From: an uncultured Pseudomonadota bacterium
Lineage (GTDB): Bacteria; Myxococcota_A; Polyangia; HGW-17
NCBI GenBank assembly: GCA_938004375.1
Contig: CALKWH010000480.1
Span: 1 to 18,241, forward strand
Length of the DNA stretch: 18,241 nt
Reading direction: 5' to 3'
Part shown: positions 12,160-18,241 of the stretch, piece after piece
Position numbering within the stretch: position 1 is the first letter of the stretch
Layout of the letters: each line of letters starts with the position of its first letter
Notes under the pieces: generated by a model
What the model was told of the DNA's origin: nothing
What the model saw: only the letters and a program-made list of their open reading frames with translations
Database searches by the model: none
Translations under genes and position numbers: made by a program

Positions 12160-14445
12160 ATGCGCGTCCACAACCCCCACGACCCCCAGCGCCGCGTGCG
12201 CTTCTCGTCCCTGACGTTCCTGCTCCCGTCCCTGCTGTTGTCCCTGGCCGCCGCGCCCGCCCGGGCCCAGGAGCTCACCCTCTCCCATGACGACGGGACC
12301 CCGGCCGGCACCGTGCAGAACCTGGCCGACGGCGACGTCGAGGCCGTGCGCTTCCGCGCGCTGCACCCGGCCACGCTGCTGTCCCTCGAGCTCCACTTCG
12401 GCGCCGTCGGCGTGCCCGCGGACGTGTTCGTCTGGGACGACAACGGCGGCAACGCCCCGGACCTCGACCGCGTGCTCTGGAGCGGCACCGTGACCCCTGC
12501 GGCCGACGGCTGGACCGTCGTCGACCTCACAGGCGCCGCCGTGGAGCTCCCCGCGCTGCGCAACTTCCACGTGGGGCACGTCCTGCGCGACGGCTCCACC
12601 CGCCTGTCCTGGGACGGCACCGGCTCGGCCGAGACCAACTCCCTCGTGCGCATCTCGGGCGAGTGGTACTTCGTCGGCGACGCCTCGGGCACCGCCGCCG
12701 TGGACGCCCTGGTGCGCGCCACCGTGCTGTGGCACGACGTGCGCGAGGACTTCTGGTTCACCGACGTCACCGAGGCCTCCGGCGTGGTCATGGGCGGCCG
12801 CATGGCCTGGGGCGATCTGGACAACGACGGCGACGACGACCTGCTCCTCTCCGGGCCCGTGGTCTGGCGCAACGACGGCGGCGGCGCCTTCACCCGCCTC
12901 GAGGAGCCCCTGGGCGTGCCCGTCACCGGCGCCAACGGCGGCATTTGGGCCGACTACGACAACGACGGCTGCCTGGACTTCTACGCCACCGGGCACCACT
13001 ACTTCCCCACCTGCGACCTCCCCTCCGACTGCATCGAAGGCCACGACTGCCTCGAGAACCGCTGCACCCCCACGGGCACCACCGAGCTGCCCCACGACCG
13101 CCTCTACCGCGGCCACTGCGACGGCTCCTTCACCGACGTGAGCGAGGCCGCCGGCCGCCCCTACGACTATCTCCCCACCGAGGGCGCCGCCTGGGGCGAC
13201 GTCGACAACGACGGCTTCGTCGACCTGTACGTCGCCAACTACGAGACCCCCACCAACTGGACCGACGGCGCCCTCTCCATCGGCACCCCCGACTACCTGT
13301 GGCGCAACAACGGCGACGGCACGTTCACCGACGTCTCCGAGCGCTCGGGCATCCGCTTCATGGGGCGCGGCCTGTGCGGGCGCGGCGTGGCCATGGCCGA
13401 CTGGGACGAGGACGGCGACCTGGACATCTACGTGACCAACTACCGGCTGCAGGGCAACTTCTTCTTCGAGAACCAGGGCGACGGCACGTTCGAGAACATC
13501 TCGGACGAGAACGGCACCATGGGCGTGATGCAGCAGGGCGCATTCGGACACAGCATCGGCTCGCAGTGGGGCGACCTCGACGGCGACGGGCGCCTCGACC
13601 TCTTCGTGGCCAACCTGGCGCACCCCCGCTTCATCGAGTTCTCGGACAAGAGCATGCTCTACCTGAACCAGGGCCCGCCCGACTGGGGCTTCACCGAGGC
13701 GCGCGAGGCCTGGGGCGTCACCTACTCCGAGACCCACTCGGACCCCGCGCTGGGCGACTTCGACAACGACGGCCACCTGGATCTCTTCATCACCGACGTC
13801 TACGTGGGCTACCTGGCGTTTCTCTACCGCAACGCCGCCGGCGCCGCCTTCGAGGACGTGACCTGGGCCTCGGGCATCCGCGTGGACAACGGCTGGGGCG
13901 TCACCTTCGCCGACTTCGACGAGGACGGCGACCTGGACCTGCTGGCGAACCGCTTCTACCGCAACGACGTGCCCGACCCCGGCCACTGGCTCAAGCTCCG
14001 CCTGCGAGGCACCCGCGCCAACGGGGCCGCCATCGGCGCCGTGGTCACCGTGCGCGCCGGCGACCGCACCTGGGTGCGCCAGGTCGAGGGCGGCAAGGGC
14101 ACGACCACCCAGAACCCGCTGACCCTCCACTTCGGCCTGGGCGAGGTCGCCGCGGTGGACGCCGTGGACATCCGCTGGCCCCGGGGCGCGGGCGAATTCC
14201 AGGCCCTGGGACCCGTGGAGGCCGACCAGACGCTGGTGATCACCCAGCCCGATCCCGACGCCGGCCCCGATCCCGACGGGCCGCCCGACGGCGGCGACGA
14301 CCCCGGACGCACCCTCGACGAGGGCTGCGCCTGCGCGGCGGGGGCGCGGTCTCTTGGCGGCGGGGGCGCGGGGGTTCTCTGGTCGCCCGTGGTGTTGGTG
14401 CTGTTGGCGCTGCGGCGGCGCCGGCGCGGGCGGGGTCAGGGGTGA
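12160..14445 (+). CDS. Secreted FG-GAP/VCBS and ASPIC/UnbV repeat protein with MYXO-CTERM-like tail
   Basis: The 761-residue protein has a long signal peptide (cleavage after APARA near residue 36). An N-terminal beta-rich domain runs to about 190. Seven calcium-binding-type repeats follow, of the form (G/A)D(L/Y/V/W/F)D(N/E/G)DG..D, at about residues 218, 264, 346, 413, 471, 532 and 584. An ASPIC/UnbV domain (about 607-695) contains LTLHFGLG and VDIRWPRG. A Pro/Asp/Gly-rich linker then leads to a tail with CAC, a hydrophobic helix and RRRRR. This tail matches the MYXO-CTERM sorting pattern of myxobacteria, which is thought to be processed for surface anchoring. A Cys pair motif (CDLPSDCIEGHDC) sits near 285. 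It follows envC by 29 bases but is not known to act with it; surface adhesion or binding is an inference. Confidence 0.88.
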   Translation: MRVHNPHDPQRRVRFSSLTFLLPSLLLSLAAAPARAQELTLSHDDGTPAGTVQNLADGDVEAVRFRALHPATLLSLELHFGAVGVPADVFVWDDNGGNAPDLDRVLWSGTVTPAADGWTVVDLTGAAVELPALRNFHVGHVLRDGSTRLSWDGTGSAETNSLVRISGEWYFVGDASGTAAVDALVRATVLWHDVREDFWFTDVTEASGVVMGGRMAWGDLDNDGDDDLLLSGPVVWRNDGGGAFTRLEEPLGVPVTGANGGIWADYDNDGCLDFYATGHHYFPTCDLPSDCIEGHDCLENRCTPTGTTELPHDRLYRGHCDGSFTDVSEAAGRPYDYLPTEGAAWGDVDNDGFVDLYVANYETPTNWTDGALSIGTPDYLWRNNGDGTFTDVSERSGIRFMGRGLCGRGVAMADWDEDGDLDIYVTNYRLQGNFFFENQGDGTFENISDENGTMGVMQQGAFGHSIGSQWGDLDGDGRLDLFVANLAHPRFIEFSDKSMLYLNQGPPDWGFTEAREAWGVTYSETHSDPALGDFDNDGHLDLFITDVYVGYLAFLYRNAAGAAFEDVTWASGIRVDNGWGVTFADFDEDGDLDLLANRFYRNDVPDPGHWLKLRLRGTRANGAAIGAVVTVRAGDRTWVRQVEGGKGTTTQNPLTLHFGLGEVAAVDAVDIRWPRGAGEFQALGPVEADQTLVITQPDPDAGPDPDGPPDGGDDPGRTLDEGCACAAGARSLGGGGAGVLWSPVVLVLLALRRRRRGRGQG

Positions 14446-14996
14446 AGGGGGAAGCGGCGCACCACCGAATACTTCGGGCCTGCCGGCGACAGGCGGCTCT
14501 CGAACAGGACGACCTCGCCGACGCGCACCGCGCCGGCCACTTCGGCCGAGCACGCCTGCAACAGGGCGGCGCCGTCGGGCACCTTCACGCGCTCCCGGAT
14601 GCGGGCCAGCGTCAGGTGCGGCGAGAACGGCTTGTCCTCGGCCGGAAATCCCAAGCTTCGCACAGCGTTTTCAATAGTTGCATGAATCTGCAATAATTCC
14701 GGACACAGGGTGATCCCCGCCCACAGCACGGCCGCCCGGGCGGGGTTCGGGAACGCCCCCAGGCCGGCCACCCGGAGCGTGAACGGCGTCAGGTTCGAGA
14801 GCGCCGGCGCCAGCGCGTCCCCCAGCGCGGCCGTGCGCACCGGGTCGACCTCGCCCAGGAAACGCAGCGTCAGGTGCAGGTGCTCCGGGCGCACCCACGA
14901 GCCCCGGGCGGGCCATCGGCGCCTCAGCGCGGCGGCCACGGTTCCCAGCGTCTCCCGCAGCGGCGCGTCGAGCCCGATCGCGAAGAACAGCCGCAT
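14436..14996 (-). CDS. thpR: RNA 2',3'-cyclic phosphodiesterase (2'-5' RNA ligase family)
   Basis: The product (186 residues, normal length) is a 2H phosphoesterase of the ThpR/LigT type. It has the N-terminal MRLFFAIGLDAP and both catalytic motifs: HLTLRFLG near residues 41-48 and HLTLAR near 127-132. These enzymes open 2',3'-cyclic phosphates at RNA ends; the in vivo role is generally unclear. The ATG lies 10 bases after GGAGG. It sits 23 bases after the Sel1-repeat gene on the same strand and may be co-transcribed with it. Its 3' end overlaps the end of the VCBS gene by 10 bases. A block of about 19 codons (14643-14699) uses many A/T-ending codons, unlike the rest of the gene. Confidence 0.92.
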   Translation of the reverse strand: MRLFFAIGLDAPLRETLGTVAAALRRRWPARGSWVRPEHLHLTLRFLGEVDPVRTAALGDALAPALSNLTPFTLRVAGLGAFPNPARAAVLWAGITLCPELLQIHATIENAVRSLGFPAEDKPFSPHLTLARIRERVKVPDGAALLQACSAEVAGAVRVGEVVLFESRLSPAGPKYSVVRRFPLHP

Positions 14997-15019
14997 GGCG
15001 CGTCTACCTCCCGCCGAAA

Positions 15020-16348
15020 TTATTTCATCTTCTTCAGTTTAGCTGCGGCAGGCGCGAAGCCCAGGTCGGCGGCCTTCTGGTAGTACTGCTTGGCGAGGGC
15101 CAGGTCCTTCTTCACGCCGAGGCCTTCCTCGTGGAAATAGCCCAGGTTCATGAAGCCAAGCGGGTGCCCGGCGTCGGCGGCCTTGCGGATCCAGGTGATC
15201 CCCAGTTCGTAGTCCTGCTCCACGCCGCGTCCGTTGATGTACTGGAGCCCCAGGTTGACCATGGCCAGCAGGTGTCCGGCGTCGGCGGCCTTTTGGTAGA
15301 ACGGAGTGGCCTTCTTCGGGTCCTTTTCCACGCCGCGACCCTCCTCCAGGCACAGCGCGTAGTTGTACTGGCCGATGGGGTTGTCCAGCTCGGCGGCCTT
15401 GCGGAACCACTCGGCGCCGGCCTTCTCGTCCTTGGGCACGCCGAGGCCGTCGAGGAGCATGCGGCCGACGTTCATCATGCCCATGGAGTCCTGCTTCGCG
15501 GCGGCCTTTTGGAAGAGCTCGGCGGCGGCCTTTAGGTCTTTCTCGACGCCGCGGCCCTCTTCATACATGAGTCCCAGGTTGTTCATGGCCTTGGCGCTCC
15601 CGCCCTCGACGGCCTTGCGGTAGACCTCCACGGCGGCCTTCAGGTCGGTGAGCCCCGTGCCCTCGCGCTCGAGGATGCGCCCGACGTTGAACAGCGCCTT
15701 GTCGTGCCCGCCGTCGGCGGCCTTGCGGATCAGCGCGAGGGATTCTTTCAGGTTCTTGTCCACGCCCCGGCCGGCCTCATACATCAGGCCCAGGTTCAGC
15801 ATCGCGCCCCGGTCCCCGGCGTCGGCGGCCTTGCGGTAGTGCGCGGCGGCCTTCCCGAAGTCCCGTGCGACGCCGCGGCCGTTCTCGTAACAGAAGCCCA
15901 GGCTGTAGTTGGCCTCTGTGATGCCCGCTTCGGCGGCCTTCTGGAACCAGGTGTACGCCTCCTGGGGGTTCTCGGCGGCGCCGCGGCCGTTGTCGAGCAT
16001 GACCCCCAGGTTGTAGATGGCCTTGGGGTGGTTCTGGGCGGCGGCCTTGCGGTACCACGCGAGCGCCATCGCCGGGTCCGCGGCAGCGCCCGTGCCGCGC
16101 TCGTACATCACGCCCAGGTTGTACTGGGCGCCCGCGTGGCCCTGCTCGGCGGCCTGCACGAACAGCGGCAGCGCCTGCTCGGGGCGCGCGGTCGTCGAGC
16201 CGTTCCCGCGCAGGTGGAACACGCCCTGCTGGTACAACTCCTCGGCGGTGGGGTCCTTTTTCTCCTTCTTTTCGCCGACGTGGAACTCGCACTCGCAGCC
16301 CGCGAGCCCGATCGCCAGGAGGGACAAACACAACAGCATGGTCTTCAT
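15020..16348 (-). CDS. Sel1-repeat lipoprotein
   Basis: This 442-residue protein has a lipoprotein signal ending in LAGC (Cys18) and then a charged KKEKKD linker. Ten full 36-residue Sel1-like repeats and a partial eleventh follow, from about residue 59 to the end, with the consensus A..W(Y/F).KAA..G...A..NLG.MYE.GRGV..D. Sel1 repeats stack as alpha-helical solenoids that bind other proteins, so a scaffold or sensor role in the periplasm is likely; the partner is unknown. The ATG at 16348 is preceded by AGAGG and gives the clean signal; the much longer open frame upstream is the antisense of the kinase gene. It is divergent from the kinase and upstream of thpR. Confidence 0.9.
   Translation of the reverse strand: MKTMLLCLSLLAIGLAGCECEFHVGEKKEKKDPTAEELYQQGVFHLRGNGSTTARPEQALPLFVQAAEQGHAGAQYNLGVMYERGTGAAADPAMALAWYRKAAAQNHPKAIYNLGVMLDNGRGAAENPQEAYTWFQKAAEAGITEANYSLGFCYENGRGVARDFGKAAAHYRKAADAGDRGAMLNLGLMYEAGRGVDKNLKESLALIRKAADGGHDKALFNVGRILEREGTGLTDLKAAVEVYRKAVEGGSAKAMNNLGLMYEEGRGVEKDLKAAAELFQKAAAKQDSMGMMNVGRMLLDGLGVPKDEKAGAEWFRKAAELDNPIGQYNYALCLEEGRGVEKDPKKATPFYQKAADAGHLLAMVNLGLQYINGRGVEQDYELGITWIRKAADAGHPLGFMNLGYFHEEGLGVKKDLALAKQYYQKAADLGFAPAAAKLKKMK
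15023..16174 (-). repeat. 108-bp tandem repeats encoding Sel1 units
   Basis: The Sel1 units give a 108-bp period at DNA level over more than 1.1 kb, about ten full copies and a partial one. Copies have diverged, so this is an old coding repeat and not a recent expansion. Short identical blocks such as GGCGGCCTT recur in almost every unit. Confidence 0.85.
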
Positions 16349-16388
16349 CGCGCCTCTGCCTTTCCCGCCGGTGGTCCGACGATGCGTT

Positions 16389-16406
16389 GTTTGTACCAGA
16401 TCAAAC
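16389..16406. promoter_or_regulatory. 18-bp operator-like palindrome over the sel1 -10 element
   Basis: GTTTGTACCAGATCAAAC has perfect 5-base arms (GTTTG/CAAAC) around an 8-base centre. It overlaps the -10 hexamer of the predicted sel1 promoter, a normal place for a repressor. It has the same length and outer form (GTTTG-N8-YAAAC) as the palindrome at 1389-1406. Chance remains possible for such short arms. Confidence 0.3.
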
Positions 16407-16419
16407 GCTGCACGGTCAA
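16390..16419 (-). promoter_or_regulatory. Candidate promoter of the Sel1 lipoprotein gene
   Basis: On the minus strand TTGACC (16419-16414, 5 of 6 to consensus) and TACAAA (16395-16390, 4 of 6) are separated by 18 bases. Transcription would start near 16383, leaving a leader of about 35 bases before the ATG at 16348. The -10 hexamer equals that of the gbsR promoter candidate. No clear promoter for the divergent kinase gene was found in the same spacer. Confidence 0.4.
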
Positions 16420-16498
16420 GGCACCGGGCGCACCGGCCGTGCGGATCCTGGCGCCGCACGCCTTGAACCCACGCCGGAACTGCGCTATTTTCGCGGCC

Positions 16499-18181
16499 AT
16501 GGAACAGCCCGATCCCCTGCTCGGCCAGACCCTGGGCAACTACCACGTGCAGTCCCGCGTCGGCGCCGGCGCCATGGGCCAGGTGTTCCTGGGCGTGCAT
16601 CCCCGGATCGACCGCAAGGTGGCCATCAAGGTCCTCGAGCCGCACCTGAGCGCGCGCCCGGACATGTCCGAGCGCTTCCTCGCCGAGGCGCGCGCGGTCA
16701 ACCACATCAACCACCCGCACATCGTGCAGGTCTTCGACTTCGGCACCCTCCCCGACGGGCGCCTCTATCTCATCATGGAGTTCCTCGAGGGCGAGGACCT
16801 GGGCCGCCACCTCGCCCGCCGCGGCCCGCTCTCCCTCTCCGAGGTGCTGGTCCTGGTGCGCCAGATCGCCGCCGCGCTCGACGCCGCCCACGAGGCGGGG
16901 ATCATCCACCGCGACCTGAAGCCCGACAACGTGTTCCTGCTGGCGACGAAGACCGGGCCGACCGTCAAACTGGTCGACTTCGGCATCGCCAAGCTCCTCG
17001 AGCCCGAGCTGCGCGGCGGCGGGCACACGGCCACGGGCCTGATCATGGGCACCCCCGCCTACATGAGCCCGGAGCAGGCCATGGGGAACACCGAGGGCAT
17101 CCGCGCCGCTTCGGACATCTACAGCCTGGCGGTCATGACGTACCAGATGCTCTCGGGGCGGCTCCCGTTCGAGGCCGCCTACGTGCCCCACGTCTTGGTC
17201 AAGCACGTGTCCGAGCCCCCCACGCCCATCTCCACGTACGTGCCCGGCTTTCCGCCCGCGCTCTGGAGCGTCCTGGAGCGCGCACTGGCCAAGGATCCCG
17301 CGCAGCGTCCGCCCACGGCCGGCGACTTCTTCCAGGACCTCGCCGCGGCGGCGGCCACAGTGGACTCGTCCCAGCTGGCCGGCACGTTCGCCGTGCCGTC
17401 GGGCGGGACCCCGGTTGCCGCGCCCGCTGCCGCCCTGGCCCCGCCGGCGCTCGCCAGCGGCGTCGCGATCCACCTCGGGGCGTCGACCACCACCGCCGCC
17501 GGCCAGCTCGACGGCCCCGCCCCGCCCGCCGGAAAAGCCAAGCGGCGCCTCACCTGGGGCACGGTCGTCGTCGCGTTCATCCTCGGCAGCTTTTTGATCC
17601 CCCGGGGACGCTGCTCCTACTCCACCGACGGGGACAGTTCCGGCGGGACGAAGATCAACTGGAGCGACCCCGCCCGGATGCTCGCGCTCCAGGCGCCCGC
17701 GCCTCCCGCCGGAGCCGTGCCCGCGCCGCCGGTGCCCGCGCCGCCGGTGACCGCGTCGCCGCCGGTGACGCCGCCGGCCGCCGGCCCGGACGACCGTCCG
17801 CAGTTGTACAAGTTCGTGATCACGGCCGCCACCGCCGGGATCCCGGTGCAGGTGCAGGTCAATGCCGAAAAACCCTTCACCGTGAACACGCCGTTCACCT
17901 ATTACGCCCCGAAGAACGCGGTGGTGATCATCACCTCCACCCACCCGCAGTACCGCGAGTCCACCCAGTCGTTCACCGCCGTGCAGGACCTCGAGGTGAA
18001 GCTCACGCCCTCGGTCGCGGCCCCCGCTATGACCGCGCCCACGATGACCGCCCCCGCGATGACGCCGGCCACGGAGATCCGCGTCGACGTCCCCGAGCCC
18101 GACATCCCCGAGCCCGACGTCCCCGGCGTTCCCGACGCGCCCATGGCCCGCGTCAAGCGTCCCCCAAAGACGAAAGACTGA
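16499..18181 (+). CDS. Hanks-type Ser/Thr protein kinase with extracytoplasmic PEGA-like tail
   Basis: This 560-residue membrane kinase has an N-terminal catalytic domain (about 13-280) with all key residues: Gly loop GAGAMGQV (22-29), Lys44 in VAIK, Glu63 of helix C, HRDLKPDN with Asp139, DFG with Asp160, GTPAYMSPEQ (184-193) and DIYSL. Thr177, Thr179 and Thr185 are possible activation-loop sites. A Pro/Ala-rich link and one membrane helix (about 353-370) lead to an outside part. That part has a Pro-rich stretch, a PEGA-like domain (about 436-505, with NTPFTYYAP) and repeats of AMTAP and PEPD. The ATG at 16499 is chosen because the kinase domain begins 12 residues later; no strong ribosome binding site is visible. 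It is divergent from the Sel1 lipoprotein, which could work with its periplasmic tail, but this is inference. Confidence 0.93.
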   Translation: MEQPDPLLGQTLGNYHVQSRVGAGAMGQVFLGVHPRIDRKVAIKVLEPHLSARPDMSERFLAEARAVNHINHPHIVQVFDFGTLPDGRLYLIMEFLEGEDLGRHLARRGPLSLSEVLVLVRQIAAALDAAHEAGIIHRDLKPDNVFLLATKTGPTVKLVDFGIAKLLEPELRGGGHTATGLIMGTPAYMSPEQAMGNTEGIRAASDIYSLAVMTYQMLSGRLPFEAAYVPHVLVKHVSEPPTPISTYVPGFPPALWSVLERALAKDPAQRPPTAGDFFQDLAAAAATVDSSQLAGTFAVPSGGTPVAAPAAALAPPALASGVAIHLGASTTTAAGQLDGPAPPAGKAKRRLTWGTVVVAFILGSFLIPRGRCSYSTDGDSSGGTKINWSDPARMLALQAPAPPAGAVPAPPVPAPPVTASPPVTPPAAGPDDRPQLYKFVITAATAGIPVQVQVNAEKPFTVNTPFTYYAPKNAVVIITSTHPQYRESTQSFTAVQDLEVKLTPSVAAPAMTAPTMTAPAMTPATEIRVDVPEPDIPEPDVPGVPDAPMARVKRPPKTKD

Positions 18182-18186
18182 TTCTA

Positions 18187-18241
18187 ATATGGACTGCGGG
18201 GACATGGCCCCGCAAAATCTTCTTCTCCCATATGGACTGCG
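18187..18241. repeat. Start of a possible 43-bp tandem repeat
   Basis: ATATGGACTGCG occurs at 18187-18198 and again at 18230-18241, exactly 43 bases apart. The second copy runs into the window end, so only one full unit can be read. Each unit would carry the hairpin described separately and the T/C-rich segment TCTTCTTCTCCC. Confidence 0.5.
18195..18214 (+). terminator. GC-rich hairpin after the kinase gene, possible terminator
   Basis: TGCGGGG (18195-18201) and CCCCGCA (18208-18214) form a perfect 7-bp stem with a 6-base loop, starting 13 bases after the kinase stop. The following AAAATCTTCTTCT is only partly T-rich, so intrinsic termination is plausible but not certain. It is also part of the repeat that begins at 18187. 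Confidence 0.45.

Noticed and set aside
12064..14553. 829-residue minus-strand and 677-residue plus-strand frames overlapping the VCBS gene
   Set aside because: Compositionally biased translations (Val/Gly/His or Arg/Pro-rich) without motifs; the plus frame at 12160-14445 has a signal peptide, calcium-binding repeats and a sorting tail.
16349..18205. Minus-strand open frame extending the Sel1 gene to over 1000 residues
   Set aside because: It is the antisense of the kinase gene, is rich in Arg/Gly/His without domain pattern, and the lipoprotein signal at 16348 with its ribosome binding site marks the true start.
1..18241. tRNA, rRNA or riboswitch genes
   Set aside because: Reading both strands by eye I saw no cloverleaf with CCA end, rRNA-like segment or recognizable riboswitch core; a covariance-model scan would be decisive.

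Overview
The window looks like chromosomal DNA from a very GC-rich, Gram-negative bacterium of the Myxococcota or a related former deltaproteobacterial lineage. The support is near-saturated G/C at third codon positions, several lipoproteins, a Hanks-type kinase with a secreted tail, a sigma54-like promoter, and a secreted protein ending in a MYXO-CTERM-like tail (Cys-rich, one membrane helix, Arg cluster). The lineage is inferred; no rRNA or other phylogenetic marker gene is present.

Left part (1-1446): a tandem 9-bp repeat array, a large imperfect palindrome and a -24/-12-type promoter precede a lipoprotein with two copies of an ETHL(W/Y)VG domain. A sigma70-like promoter and an operator-like palindrome follow. 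They lead into an apparent four-gene drug or small-molecule efflux operon (1447-8010): a GbsR/MarR-type regulator, a periplasmic adaptor lipoprotein, an RND permease and a TolC-like outer membrane protein. The last three genes are joined by ATGA stop/start overlaps. The adaptor seems to start at a rare ATT codon. A C-rich, G-poor trailer that looks like a Rho-dependent terminator follows the operon.

Middle part (8237-12130): a solitary REP-associated-type Y1 transposase lies on the minus strand. A G-run-rich spacer with short IS-end-like repeats follows, and then a compact ftsE-ftsX-envC cluster. This is the known module in which an ABC-type complex in the inner membrane drives a degenerate LytM (EnvC) protein to activate murein amidases at cell division.

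Right part (12160-18241): a large secreted FG-GAP/VCBS plus ASPIC/UnbV protein with the MYXO-CTERM-like tail has its ribosome binding site inside a hairpin. It converges, with a 10-bp overlap, on a minus-strand pair made of a Sel1-repeat lipoprotein and an RNA 2',3'-cyclic phosphodiesterase (ThpR). The Sel1 gene is divergent from a membrane-bound Ser/Thr protein kinase with a PEGA-like extracytoplasmic tail. The window ends at the start of what may be a 43-bp tandem repeat containing a GC-rich hairpin.

Most genes belong to known families. The points most worth a second look are the promoter region at 1-224, the ATT start and overlap at the regulator/adaptor junction, the terminal 43-bp repeat, the hairpin over a ribosome binding site, and the pair of similar 18-bp palindromes at the gbsR and sel1 promoters.
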